The position numbers and the translations under genes were made by a program. Source: Roseicella frigidaeris (GTDB lineage Bacteria > Pseudomonadota > Alphaproteobacteria > Acetobacterales > Acetobacteraceae). From it: a stretch of 64,000 bases of DNA. Shown in pieces: positions 28,050-36,913 of this stretch (positions within the stretch are counted from its first letter, which is position 1; every line of letters starts with the position of its first letter). The DNA is taken from positions 82,399-146,398 of the forward strand of contig NZ_QLIX01000009.1 in the NCBI RefSeq assembly GCF_003258945.1, written 5' to 3'. The notes under the pieces are model-generated. The model saw only the letters and a program-made list of their open reading frames with translations. It had not been told where the DNA came from and ran no database searches.

Positions 28050-29426
28050 ATGCCTCCGCTCGATCCGCTCGCCACTCCCCACCCGACCGGGCCCGGCCGC
28101 AACAGCGACCTCGACGCCGCCCTCGCCGAGGCGCGGGAGAGCTATGCCGCGGCCCGGCCGCGGAGCGCGGCCCTCCATGCCCGGGCGCGCGAGGTGATGC
28201 CCGGCGGCAACACCCGCAGCGTGCTGTTCTACGCCCCCTTCCCCACCGCCATGCAGCGCGGCGCGGGCGCCCGGCTCTGGGACGCCGATGGCCGCGCGTA
28301 TCTCGACCTGCTCGGCGAATACAGCGCCGGGCTGTTCGGCCATTCCGAGGGCCGGATCCTGGCGGCGGTGAAAGCCGCCCTCGATTCCGGGATCAATCTC
28401 GGCGCGGTCGGCGAGAGGGAGTCGGAGCTCGCCGGCCTCATCGCCGGCCGCTTCCCCTCGGTCGAGCAGGTGCGCTTCACCAACAGCGGCACCGAGGCGA
28501 ATCTGATGGCGCTGGCCGCCGCCCGCGCCTTCACCGGCCGGCCGAAGACCCTGGTGATGCGCGGCGGCTACCATGGCGGCGTGCTGACCTTCGCCAGCGA
28601 GCGCAACCCGGTGAACCTGCCGATCCCGCTCGCCTTCACCGACTACAACGATCCGGAGGCGGCGACCCGCGACATCCTGGCCGAGGGGGATGGGCTCGCC
28701 GCCGTGCTGGTCGAGCCGATGCTCGGCTCCGGCGGCTGCATCCCGGCGAGCGACGCCTTCCTGCGGGCGCTGCGGGAGGCGACGCGGCGGACCGGCGCGG
28801 TGCTGGTCTTCGACGAGGTGATGACCAGCCGGCACGGCCCCGCCGGGCTGCAGGGGCTGACCGGCGTCACCCCGGACATGACGACGCTCGGCAAGTACAT
28901 GGCCGGCGGGATGAGCTTCGGCGCCTTCGGCGGCCGGCGCGAGATCATGGCGGTCTTCGACGGCCACCGGCCGGGGACGCTGCCGCATGCCGGCACCTTC
29001 AACAACAATGTCTGGTCCATGGCGGCCGGCTGCGTCGCCATGGGCGAGATCTTCACCCCCGCGGTCGCCGCGGCGCATTACGCGCGCGGCGAGGCGCTGC
29101 GGGCGGCGCTGAACACCGCCTGCGCGCGCTCGGGCCGCGCCATGCAGTTCACCGGCCGCGGCTCCATGATGACGGCGCATTTCCGCGCCGGCCCGATCAC
29201 CGCCCCCTATGCCGCCACGGCGGCCGAGGACGGGCTGCGGGAGCTCTTCTTCTTCGACATGCTGGCGGCCGGGATCTACCTCGCCCGGCGCGGCATGACG
29301 GCGCTCTCCCTGGCGGTGACGGAGGCGGACGGCGCCCGCTTCCTCGCCGCCGTGGAGGAGTTCCTGGCGGCGCGCGGCCCGCTGCTGGCCGCCGCCGCGC
29401 CGGGGGCGGGCCCGTCGCCCGGGTGA
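28050..29426 (+). CDS. Class III aminotransferase (GSA-like)
   Basis: PLP-dependent enzyme of 458 residues related to glutamate-1-semialdehyde aminomutase. MPGGNTRSVLFYAPFP opens the fold, SGTEANLMALAAARA binds PLP phosphate, VFDEVMTSRHG gives the cofactor Asp, and the Schiff-base lysine is K282 in TTLGKYMAGGMSFGAFGGR. Because hemL-specific context is lacking, it is probably a catabolic or secondary aminotransferase. GGGAGA precedes the ATG at 28050. An SDR follows 70 bp later in the same direction. Confidence 0.9.
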   Translation: MPPLDPLATPHPTGPGRNSDLDAALAEARESYAAARPRSAALHARAREVMPGGNTRSVLFYAPFPTAMQRGAGARLWDADGRAYLDLLGEYSAGLFGHSEGRILAAVKAALDSGINLGAVGERESELAGLIAGRFPSVEQVRFTNSGTEANLMALAAARAFTGRPKTLVMRGGYHGGVLTFASERNPVNLPIPLAFTDYNDPEAATRDILAEGDGLAAVLVEPMLGSGGCIPASDAFLRALREATRRTGAVLVFDEVMTSRHGPAGLQGLTGVTPDMTTLGKYMAGGMSFGAFGGRREIMAVFDGHRPGTLPHAGTFNNNVWSMAAGCVAMGEIFTPAVAAAHYARGEALRAALNTACARSGRAMQFTGRGSMMTAHFRAGPITAPYAATAAEDGLRELFFFDMLAAGIYLARRGMTALSLAVTEADGARFLAAVEEFLAARGPLLAAAAPGAGPSPG

Positions 29427-29496
29427 ATTCGCCCATCCGGGCGTATCCGGGCCCGGGGCATCTGCTCTACCCTGAGGGTCGACCGAGGAGACTCCC

Positions 29497-30276
29497 ATGT
29501 CGACGTCCATCGCCGGCCAGCACCGCCTGCCCAACCAGGCGCGCCGGGTCCTGCTGCTCACCGGCGCCTCGCGCGGGATCGGTCATGCCACGGTGAAGGT
29601 GTTCTCCGCCGCCGGCTGGCGGGTCATCACCGTCTCGCGCCAGCCCTTCCCGGAGGAATGCCCCTGGGCCATGGGGCCCGAGGACCACATCCAGTGCGAC
29701 CTGGCGAGCCCGGAGGACACCGAGCGCGCCATCGACGAGATCCGGCAGCGGCTGGAGCCCGAGGGCGGCAGGCTGGACGCGCTGGTGAACAATGCCGGCA
29801 TCTCGCCGAAGGGGGCGGGCGGCGCCCGGCTCGGCACCATCCAGACCGCGCTCGACGACTGGAAATGGGTGTTCCAGGTGAATTTCTTCTCCTCGATCAT
29901 GCTCGCCCGCGGGCTGATCGAGGAGCTGCAGCGCACCCGCGGCGCGGTGGTGAACGTCACCAGCATCGCCGGCAGCCGGGTGCATCCCTTCGCCGGCGCC
30001 GCCTATGCCACCTCCAAGGCGGCGCTGATGGCGCTGACGCGGGAGATGGCGCATGATTTCGGCCCGCTCGGCATCCGGGTGAACGCGCTCAGCCCGGGCG
30101 AGATCGACACCTCCATCCTCTCGCCGGGGACGGAGAAGATCGTCGAGGAGCAGATCCCGATGCGCCGCCTCGGCAAGCCGGCCGAGGTGGCGAAGGCGAT
30201 CTACTTCCTCTGCACCGAGGCCTCCTCCTATGTGAACGGGGCGGAGATCCACGTGAATGGCGGCCAGCACGTCTGA
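29497..30276 (+). CDS. SDR family oxidoreductase
   Basis: Classical short-chain dehydrogenase, 259 residues, NAD(P)-dependent. TGASRGIG is at residues 22-29, NNAGIS at 98-103, and the catalytic Ser156, Tyr170 and Lys174 (YATSK) are present. It resembles 3-oxoacyl-ACP-reductase-like proteins; the substrate is unknown. The last 20 nt overlap the start of mlaA in another frame, so the two are translationally close. It may act with the aminotransferase upstream. Confidence 0.9.
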   Translation: MSTSIAGQHRLPNQARRVLLLTGASRGIGHATVKVFSAAGWRVITVSRQPFPEECPWAMGPEDHIQCDLASPEDTERAIDEIRQRLEPEGGRLDALVNNAGISPKGAGGARLGTIQTALDDWKWVFQVNFFSSIMLARGLIEELQRTRGAVVNVTSIAGSRVHPFAGAAYATSKAALMALTREMAHDFGPLGIRVNALSPGEIDTSILSPGTEKIVEEQIPMRRLGKPAEVAKAIYFLCTEASSYVNGAEIHVNGGQHV

Positions 30277-31078
30277 TCCGGGCCGGCGCGGCCTGGCGGT
30301 CCTCGCCCTCGGCCTCTTCCTCGCCGGCTGCGCCACGCCGCCGCCGGCCTCCGACCCGGAGGCGCTGGCCGAGTTCCGCGCCAACAACGACCCCTTCGAG
30401 CCGGCGAACCGCACGCTCTACGCCGCCAATGAGTGGCTCGACCGCGCGGTGACGCGGCCGGTCGCGGTGGAGTACCGCCGCGCCGTGCCGCGCCCGGTGC
30501 GGAGCGGCATCCGCAACCTGCTGAACAACATCCGCAGCCCGGTGATCCTGTTCAACGACATGCTGCAGGGCGAGCCGCGCCGCGCCGGCGACACGCTGGG
30601 CCGCTTCCTCATCAACACCACGGTCGGCGTCGCCGGCCTCTTCGACGTCGCCGACAGCTGGTTCGGCGTGCCGCGCCATACGGAGGATTTCGGCCAGACC
30701 CTGGCGGTCTGGGGCCTCGGCGAGGGCCCCTACCTCTTCCTCCCCCTCTTCGGGCCGACCAATCCGCGCGACCTCGGCGGCTCCGCCGTCGACGGCTCGG
30801 CCAACCTGATCACCTGGTTCGGCCAGGGCGCGGTGGTGGACGCGCTGCGCACGACGCGCGGCGCGATGAGCCTGGTCGATACCCGCGAGGCGCTGATCGA
30901 CCCGGTGGACGAGCTGCGCCGCACCTCGCTCGACCCCTATGTCACCTATCGCAGCGCCTACCGGCAGCGGCGGCAGGCGGATATCGAGAACCGGCTCGGC
31001 CCGGCGGTGACCAGCAGCACCGGCGCCTTCCTGCCGACGCCGGCGCCGAAGGAACCGCCCGGCGCCACGCCGCCCTGA
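30257..31078 (+). CDS. mlaA: MlaA/VacJ family outer-membrane lipoprotein
   Basis: Removes misplaced phospholipids from the outer leaflet of the outer membrane with the Mla system. The product is 273 residues with lipobox LAGC (Cys at about 25). NDPFEPANRTLYAANEWLD is the family N-terminal signature, RNLLNNIRSPVILFNDMLQG follows, and EDFGQTLAVWGLGEGPYLFLP is diagnostic. It stands apart from the mlaBCDEF genes, as often seen. Its ATG lies inside the end of the SDR gene. Confidence 0.94.
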   Translation: MAASTSDPGRRGLAVLALGLFLAGCATPPPASDPEALAEFRANNDPFEPANRTLYAANEWLDRAVTRPVAVEYRRAVPRPVRSGIRNLLNNIRSPVILFNDMLQGEPRRAGDTLGRFLINTTVGVAGLFDVADSWFGVPRHTEDFGQTLAVWGLGEGPYLFLPLFGPTNPRDLGGSAVDGSANLITWFGQGAVVDALRTTRGAMSLVDTREALIDPVDELRRTSLDPYVTYRSAYRQRRQADIENRLGPAVTSSTGAFLPTPAPKEPPGATPP

Positions 31079-31089
31079 AGATCCCCGTC

Positions 31090-31211
31090 GGACCCGTCGC
31101 GGCCCGTCGTCCTGCCGCGGCTTCGCCGCGGCAGGCTGTGACGATCCCTGGGCAGAAGGGGACTCATGGGGCCCCACGAAGCCGCGAAGCGGTTTCGTGG
31201 GGAATATCCTA
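31090..31211. repeat. Dispersed palindromic module A, copy 2
   Basis: An 11-bp stem with loop TTC at 31111-31135 is identical to copy 1, followed by CTGTGACGATCCCTGGGCAG, a GGGACTCATGGGG spacer and a second hairpin at 31172-31202 (CCCCACGAA...TTCGTGGGG). It ends GAATATC at the TAG stop of the minus-strand SDR gene. It fills the gap between convergent genes. Confidence 0.8.
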
Positions 31212-31961
31212 CCGTCCGCCGCCCACCGGCAGCAGCGCGCCGCTGACATAGCTCGCCGCGTCGGAGAGCAGCCAGAGCACCGCCTCCGCCACCTCCTCGG
31301 CGCTGCCGCCGCGCCCGAGCGGCACGCCGGAGGCCATGCGTTCCACCCGGTCCGGCATGCCGGCATTGGCGTGCAGCTCGGTGTCGATCAGCCCGGGATT
31401 GACCGCGTTCACCCGGATGTTCCGCGGCCCGACCTCCCTGGCGAGGCCGATGGTGAGCGTGTCCACCGCGCCCTTGGTGGCGGCGTAGTGGATCCACTCG
31501 CCGGCGCCGCCGAGCGTCGAGGCGCGCGAGGAGACGTTCACGATCGACCCGCCCGGCGGCAGATGCGCCAGCGCCGCGCGGCAGCAGGCGGCGAGGCCGA
31601 GCACATTGGTGCGGAACACGCGCTCCCAGACAGCGTCCGTGCTCTCGCTGAGCAGCGCCTTCGGCCCGGTGATGCCGGCATTGTTCACCAGTGCGTCGAG
31701 CCGGCCGAAGCGGCCGAGCACCGCCGCGAAGCTGGCCGCGACCGCCTGCGGATCGCCGACATCGGCCTGCATCGCCAGCGCCGCCGCCCCGGCCGCCCGC
31801 ACCGCCGCCTCGGTCTCCGCCGCCCGCGCCGCGTTGCCGGCATGGGTGAAGGCGACGTCGTAGCCCCGCGCCGCCGCCAGCCGCACCACCGCGGCGCCGA
31901 TGCCGCGCCCGCCGCCGGTCACCAGCAGCACCTTCCGCGACGCTCCCTCCTGGTCTGGCAT
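31209..31961 (-). CDS. SDR family oxidoreductase
   Basis: Classical short-chain dehydrogenase of 250 residues. TGGGRGIG is at residues 15-22, NNAGIT at 93-98, Tyr159 and Lys163 in YAATK, with Ser144/145 upstream. The C-terminus ends SGALLPVGGGR. It resembles glucose 1-dehydrogenase relatives; the substrate is unknown. The ATG at 31961 has a purine-rich ribosome site (GGGAGGGG-like). It diverges from a Bug receptor gene 73 bp away. Confidence 0.9.
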   Translation of the reverse strand: MPDQEGASRKVLLVTGGGRGIGAAVVRLAAARGYDVAFTHAGNAARAAETEAAVRAAGAAALAMQADVGDPQAVAASFAAVLGRFGRLDALVNNAGITGPKALLSESTDAVWERVFRTNVLGLAACCRAALAHLPPGGSIVNVSSRASTLGGAGEWIHYAATKGAVDTLTIGLAREVGPRNIRVNAVNPGLIDTELHANAGMPDRVERMASGVPLGRGGSAEEVAEAVLWLLSDAASYVSGALLPVGGGR

Positions 31962-32034
31962 GCCCCTCCCCTTCCCGCGGTTTTGCGGGCAGCATAGGCC
32001 GGACACGAGACCCGAGGGAGGGGATGGGCAGGCC

Positions 32035-33057
32035 ATGCCGATGATCGGAGGCGGGGCATCCGCCGGGCTGCGCCGGCGCGCCCTGCTCGCCGCCGCGCCG
32101 GGCCTTGTCGCACCGGGCCTTGTCACGTCGGGCCTGGCCGCATCGGGCGGCGCGGCGGCGCAGGGCCGCATCATCCGCCTCGTGCTCGGCTTCCCGCCCG
32201 GCCGCTCGGCGGATTTCCTCGGCCGCGCCATGGCCGAGCCCCTCGGCCAGGCCCTCGGCGCCACCCTCCTCATCGACAACCGGCCCGGCGCCGGCTCCAA
32301 CCTCGCCACCGAGCATGTCGCCCATGCCGCGCCGGATGGCGCGACGCTGCTGCTCGGCGGCAATTTCAGCCATGCGGTCAACCTGGTGCTGTATCGCCGC
32401 GTCGCCTTCGACCCGATCGCCGACTTCACCGCCATCGGCCGGGTCTGCGACCTGCCGACCGTCATCGCGGTGAGCGCGGCGAGCGGCATCACGAGCCTCG
32501 CCGACCTCCTCGCCCGCATGCGCGCCCAGCCGGGGCGCTGGAATTACGGCACCCCCGGCATCGGCACGCCGAGCCACCTGGCCGGGGCGCGGCTCGCCCG
32601 GGTGACGGGGCTCGACTGGACGCATGTGCCCTTCCGCGGCGGCGCCCCCTCGCTCACCGCCCTGCTCGCCGGCGATATCGAGGTGATCATCGCCACGCCG
32701 CCGGTGATCCTGCCGCATGTGCGGGCCGGCAAGGCGGTGGCGCTCTGCCTCACCACGGCCGCGCCCTCGGCGGCGATCCCCGGCGTGCCCGGCGCGGCGG
32801 AGGCCGGTCTGCCCGGGCTCGACATCGCCGGCTGGTACGGGGTCTGGGCGCCGGCGCGCCTGCCCGCGGCGCAGCGCGACGGCGTCTTCGCGGCGCTCGG
32901 CGCGGCGCTCGCCGACCCCGCGGTGCAGGCGCGCCTCGCCGGCGAGGGGCTGCGCGCCTGGCCGAGCGAGAGCCCGGCCGCCTTCGACGCCTTCATCCGC
33001 CAGCAAATGCCCTTCTGGGCCGAGGTCGTGCGCGACGCAGGAGCGACAGCCGAATGA
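32035..33057 (+). CDS. Bug/TctC family substrate-binding protein
   Basis: Periplasmic receptor, 340 residues. The signal region LRRRALLAAAPGLVAPGLVT has a repeated APGLV/SGL pattern and ends near GGAAAQG. The mature part has IIRLVLGFPPGRSADFLGR, TLLIDNRPGAGSNLATE, YGTPGIGTPSHLAGARLA and THVPFRGGAPSLTALLAG. The ligand is unknown. Its stop overlaps the start of the next gene (ATGA), so it is translationally coupled to the maleylacetate-reductase-like enzyme and is likely to supply its pathway substrate. Confidence 0.92.
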   Translation: MPMIGGGASAGLRRRALLAAAPGLVAPGLVTSGLAASGGAAAQGRIIRLVLGFPPGRSADFLGRAMAEPLGQALGATLLIDNRPGAGSNLATEHVAHAAPDGATLLLGGNFSHAVNLVLYRRVAFDPIADFTAIGRVCDLPTVIAVSAASGITSLADLLARMRAQPGRWNYGTPGIGTPSHLAGARLARVTGLDWTHVPFRGGAPSLTALLAGDIEVIIATPPVILPHVRAGKAVALCLTTAAPSAAIPGVPGAAEAGLPGLDIAGWYGVWAPARLPAAQRDGVFAALGAALADPAVQARLAGEGLRAWPSESPAAFDAFIRQQMPFWAEVVRDAGATAE

Positions 33058-34199
33058 GCAACAAGGTCCATCGCTGGCCGGCGCAGCAGCGCGTGCGCAC
33101 CGGCCCCATCGCCGAGGCGCTGCCGCCGGAGCTGGCCGATTGCGCCCGGGTGCTGCTGGTCACCACCCGATCGCTCGCCGGCAGCCGCATCGCCGCCGCG
33201 GCGCGGGCCGCGATCGGCGAGCGGCTGGCGGGCGAGTTCGCCGCCATGCGCGCCCATTCCCCGGTGGAGGACGTGCTGGCGCTGGCCGCGATGCTGCGCG
33301 AGAGCGGCGCCGAGCGGGTGGTGGCGCTCGGCGGCGGCAGCGTCATCGACGGCAGCAAGGTGGCCTGCCGCGCCCTCTGGGCCGGCGTCGCCGACCGGGC
33401 GGGGCTGCTCGGCCTCGCCGTCTCGCGCGGCGCCGAGGCGGAGGGCTGGGATGCCAGCGAGCCGAGCCCGCGCATCGTGGCGGTGCCGACCACGCTCTCG
33501 GCCGCCGAATTCGCCCCGCATGCCGGCTACACCGATCTCGAGGCCGGGCGGAAGCTGCGGGCGGTGCAGGCGAGCCAGGTGCCGCGGGCGGTGATCCTCG
33601 ATCCGGTGGCGACGCTGGAGACGCCGGCCGAGCTGCTGCTCTCCTCCGGCATCCGCGCCGTCGACCATGCGGTGGAGCGGCTCTGCGCCCGCCTCCGCGC
33701 GCCCTTCTCGGATGCCGTCTCGCGCCAGGCGCTGGCCATGCTGGCCGAGGCGCTGCCGGCGATCCGCCGCGAGCCGGGGGACCTGGCGGCGCGGGCGGCG
33801 GCGCAGCAGGCGATGTGGCTCTCGGTGATGGGCGGCTGGGCGGGCGTGCCGACCGGGGCCAGCCATGGCATCGGCTACATCCTCGGCGGCGCCCGCGGCG
33901 TGCCGCACGGCATCACCTCCTGCCTCGGCCTGCCGGCGGTGATGCAGTGGAACGAGCCGGTGAATGCCGAGCAGCAGCGGGAGGTGGCCGCGATCCTCGG
34001 CGGCGGCAGCGGGCATGAGGCGTTGCGGCGCTTCATCCGCGGCCTCGGCCTGCCGACCACCCTCGCCGAGATGGGCATCGCCGAGAGCGAGATCGAGGGC
34101 CTTGCCGCCCGCTGGGATGGCGGCCCGCCCATCGCCACCAATCCGCGGCCGGTGCAGGGCACGGAGGATGTGGCGGCGATCCTGCGCCTGATGCGGTAG
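33054..34199 (+). CDS. Iron-containing alcohol dehydrogenase, maleylacetate reductase-like
   Basis: A group III (Fe-dependent) dehydrogenase of 381 residues. The NAD-binding region is VVALGGGSVIDGSKVACRAL, the metal-ligand segments are RAVDHAVE and GASHGIGYILGGARGVPHG, with the usual histidines. Length and motifs fit maleylacetate reductases of aromatic degradation. It overlaps the Bug receptor upstream and is followed 100 bp later by an LLM flavoprotein. The specific substrate is inference. Confidence 0.85.
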   Translation: MSNKVHRWPAQQRVRTGPIAEALPPELADCARVLLVTTRSLAGSRIAAAARAAIGERLAGEFAAMRAHSPVEDVLALAAMLRESGAERVVALGGGSVIDGSKVACRALWAGVADRAGLLGLAVSRGAEAEGWDASEPSPRIVAVPTTLSAAEFAPHAGYTDLEAGRKLRAVQASQVPRAVILDPVATLETPAELLLSSGIRAVDHAVERLCARLRAPFSDAVSRQALAMLAEALPAIRREPGDLAARAAAQQAMWLSVMGGWAGVPTGASHGIGYILGGARGVPHGITSCLGLPAVMQWNEPVNAEQQREVAAILGGGSGHEALRRFIRGLGLPTTLAEMGIAESEIEGLAARWDGGPPIATNPRPVQGTEDVAAILRLMR

Positions 34200-34299
34200 C
34201 GGCGGCGGCCGGCGCGGCATGCCCCTTGCGCGCCGGCCGCAAGCGGCGCGAGCATTGCGGGCAACCGGGGCCAGACCCCGGCAGAGGAGGACGGACCCA

Positions 34300-35415
34300 A
34301 TGGAATTCGGCTATTTCTCCATGCCCTCCCACCCGCCGGAGCGGGGGCTGAAGGAGGGGCATGACTGGGACCTCCAGACCATCCGCTGGCTCGACGCGCT
34401 CGGCTTCTCCGAGGTCTGGATCGGCGAGCACCACACCGCGCCCTGGGAGCCGCATCCGGCGCCCGACCTGCTGCTGGCCCAGGCGATGCTGGAGACCAGC
34501 CGCATCCGCCTCGGCCCCGGCGGCTTCCTGCTGCCCTACCACCACCCGGCCGAGCTGGCGAACCGCGTCGCCATGCTCGACCACCTCTCGAAAGGCCGGC
34601 TGAATTTCGGCATCGCGGCGAGCGGGTTGCCGAGCGACTGGGCGATGTTCAACGTGGATGGCATGTCCGGCACCAACCGCGAGATGACGCGCGAGGCGCT
34701 CGACATCATCCTCAAGCTCTGGACCTCGGAGGTGCCCTTCCATTTCGAGGGCAAGTACTGGAAGGTCGACAAGCCGGACACGATGTTCGGCTTCCTCAAG
34801 CCGCATCTGAAGCCGCTGCAGGCGCCGCATCCGCCGATCGGCGTGGCCGGCCTGTCGAAGAACTCCGACACGCTGAAGATGGCGGGCGAGCACGGCTTCC
34901 TGCCGATGAGCCTCAACCTCAACCCCGGCTACGTGAAGAGCCACTGGGAGAGCGTCGAGGCCGGGGCGCGCAAGGGCGGCCGCACCGCCGACCGCCGCGA
35001 CTGGCGGCTGGTGCGCGAGATCTTCGTCGCCGACACGGACGAGGAGGCCTGGCGGCTCTCGGTCGGCGGCATGATGGGGCGGATGATGGGCGAGTACTTC
35101 CTGCCGCTGCTGTCGAATTTCGGCTTCAAGGAATACCTCAAGCACAGCCCCGAGGTGCCGGACAGCGACGTGACGGTGGAGTATTGCGCCAGGCGCAACT
35201 GGCTGATCGGCTCGCCGGCGACGGTCGCCGAGAAGATCGAGCGGATCTACGAGGATGTCGGCGGCTTCGGCCAGCTTCTCGTCTTCGGCTTCGACTACCT
35301 GGAGAATCCGGGCGCCTGGCAGAACTCGTTGCGGCTGATCCAGGAGGAGGTGGCGCCGCGGGTGAAGCACCTGGTGCCGCAATCGCCGCCGGGCGCGCTG
35401 GCCGCGGCGCAGTAG
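34300..35415 (+). CDS. LLM class flavin-dependent oxidoreductase
   Basis: A luciferase-like monooxygenase of 371 residues, FMN-dependent, needing a partner reductase. It begins MEFGYFSMPSHPPERG. Landmarks are EVWIGEHHTAPWEPHPAPDL, RLGPGGFLLPYHHPAELA, GRLNFGIAASGLPSDW and PPIGVAGLSKNSDT, as in the bacterial luciferase/alkanal monooxygenase alpha-chain group. GGAGG lies 12 nt before the ATG. It follows the maleylacetate reductase-like gene and may initiate oxygenation in the same pathway. Confidence 0.9.
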   Translation: MEFGYFSMPSHPPERGLKEGHDWDLQTIRWLDALGFSEVWIGEHHTAPWEPHPAPDLLLAQAMLETSRIRLGPGGFLLPYHHPAELANRVAMLDHLSKGRLNFGIAASGLPSDWAMFNVDGMSGTNREMTREALDIILKLWTSEVPFHFEGKYWKVDKPDTMFGFLKPHLKPLQAPHPPIGVAGLSKNSDTLKMAGEHGFLPMSLNLNPGYVKSHWESVEAGARKGGRTADRRDWRLVREIFVADTDEEAWRLSVGGMMGRMMGEYFLPLLSNFGFKEYLKHSPEVPDSDVTVEYCARRNWLIGSPATVAEKIERIYEDVGGFGQLLVFGFDYLENPGAWQNSLRLIQEEVAPRVKHLVPQSPPGALAAAQ

Positions 35416-35461
35416 GCCGGCCCGGCGACGCCTTGCCTTGCCGGAATTCTTCAACCATAGA

Positions 35462-35671
35462 ATGAGCATGCGCCTGACCAGCCTCTGCCTCCTGCTCCTC
35501 GCCCTCAGCGCCTGCGGCCCTGGCGGGCTGCAGCCCGGCGCCCGCTATTCCGGCGTGCCGGACACCATCATCGGCGATGCCCAGCGCAACCGCGCCATGG
35601 GGACGATCAGCAGCGAAGGGACCATGTGGTCCAAGCAACAGGGCTACCTGACCACGCCCAGCCCGCGGTAG
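35462..35671 (+). CDS. Small predicted lipoprotein, 69 aa
   Basis: Signal peptide MSMRLTSLCLLLLALSAC with the lipidated Cys at about 18, then a short mature part with ARYSGVPDTIIGDAQRNRAM and ending QGYLTTPSPR. Two ATGs (35462 and 35468) are possible. Function and family unknown. It lies 47 bp after the LLM gene and is convergent with a Bug receptor gene across a module B repeat. Confidence 0.6.
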   Translation: MSMRLTSLCLLLLALSACGPGGLQPGARYSGVPDTIIGDAQRNRAMGTISSEGTMWSKQQGYLTTPSPR

Positions 35672-35781
35672 CGCCGGGCCCCGTGGCGCGGAGGCCCCAG
35701 GCAAACCGGAGGCTTCCGCCCGGCGCCAAGGGGACTGCCGATGGGGGCCGTTGATGGGGCACCAGCAACGGCCGTTGGCAT

Positions 35782-35848
35782 TAGAGCAGATCCCGATCAG
35801 GTGAACTCACCTGATCGGGTGAAGATGCCCTGAAAACAATAGCCTAGG
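35782..35848. repeat. Dispersed palindromic module B, copy 2
   Basis: A 67-bp unit like copy 1, opening TAGAGCAG and closing CCTAGG. The core stem is CCCGATCAGGTG / CACCTGATCGGG (35792-35819) with loop AACT. The stop codon of the minus-strand Bug gene (CTA at 35844-35846) lies within the closing CCTAGG. Compared with copy 1, one C-G pair of the stem has become T-A. Confidence 0.8.
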
Positions 35849-36803
35849 TCGGCTGCACGCCGGCGCGCCCGGCGATCCACAGCCAGCGCGCCTGCTCCGC
35901 CGCGATGAAGGCGCGCGCCGCCCCGGCCTCCGCGCCGACCGGCTCCAGCCCCCGCTCGCGGAAGGCCTCCGCCAGCCCCTCCCGCATCGCCGCCTGCACC
36001 GTCGCGCCGATCCGGACCTGCATCGCCTCCGGCAGGCGCGCCGGCGCGACCAGCGTCGCCCAGGTGCTGCCGGCGAGGAAGGGAAAGCCCGCCTCCGCGG
36101 TGGTGGGCACCGCCGGCAGCACGGCGCTGCGCCCCGCCCGGCAGAGCGCCAGGGCCCGGATGCGCCCGGCCTGGAGCTGCGGCAGGGCCGAGGGGATCAC
36201 GTCCAGCAGCAGCGGCACCTGCCCGGCGACGAGGTCGGTCATCGCCGGCCCGCCGCCGCGATAGGGCACATGGGTGAGCGTGAGGCCGGTCTCCACCCGC
36301 AGCCATTCCGTCAGCAGGTGGTTGGCGGCGCCGGTGCCGTGCGAGGCGTAGTCGAGGCCGCCCGGCCGGGCCCGCGCCAGCGCCACCAGCTCCCCGAGGC
36401 TCCGCACCGGCAGATCGGCATTCACCAGCACCAGGAAGGGCTGCTCGGTGAGCCAGGCGAGCGGCGCGAAATCCTCCGGCCGGTAGGGGATGGTGCGCAT
36501 CACGGCGCGCGCCACCGCCAGCTCGGCCGAGGCGCCGACCAGCAGCACCGAGCCATCCGGCGGCGCCTTGGCCACCAGATCGGCGCCGAGGATGCCGGCC
36601 GCGCCCGGCCGGTTCTCGACCACCACCGGCTGGCCCCAGGCGCGGCCGAGCCGCTCGGCCAGCAGCCGGGCGACGAGGTCGGTGCTGCCGCCGGGGGGAT
36701 AGCCGACCACCAGCCGCAGGGCGCGGCCGGCCGGCTCCTCGGCGCGGCCGAGGGCCGGCAGGGTGAGCCCGGATCCCAGCATCGCCCGCCGCCCGAACCG
36801 CAT
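35844..36803 (-). CDS. Bug/TctC family substrate-binding protein
   Basis: Periplasmic receptor, 319 residues, with a short N-terminal signal (MRFGRRAMLGSGLTLPALGR). The family signatures LRLVVGYPPGGSTDLVARLL, PVVVENRPGAAGILGADLVA and THVPYRGGGPAMTDLVAG are present. The ligand is unknown. It diverges from the TauD-FAH-Bug cassette, so two Bug receptors flank the same catabolic genes. Its stop lies in repeat module B. Confidence 0.92.
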   Translation of the reverse strand: MRFGRRAMLGSGLTLPALGRAEEPAGRALRLVVGYPPGGSTDLVARLLAERLGRAWGQPVVVENRPGAAGILGADLVAKAPPDGSVLLVGASAELAVARAVMRTIPYRPEDFAPLAWLTEQPFLVLVNADLPVRSLGELVALARARPGGLDYASHGTGAANHLLTEWLRVETGLTLTHVPYRGGGPAMTDLVAGQVPLLLDVIPSALPQLQAGRIRALALCRAGRSAVLPAVPTTAEAGFPFLAGSTWATLVAPARLPEAMQVRIGATVQAAMREGLAEAFRERGLEPVGAEAGAARAFIAAEQARWLWIAGRAGVQPT

Positions 36804-36913
36804 CGCCCCGCCCCGGTCGTTTCCCCCGCGCGATGCTGCGGCGGCCCGGCGCCGGGCGCAAGCTTGACCCGGTGCGGACCCTGGCCGAGTCTGCGTCGCC
36901 GGAGGAAGCGAGC

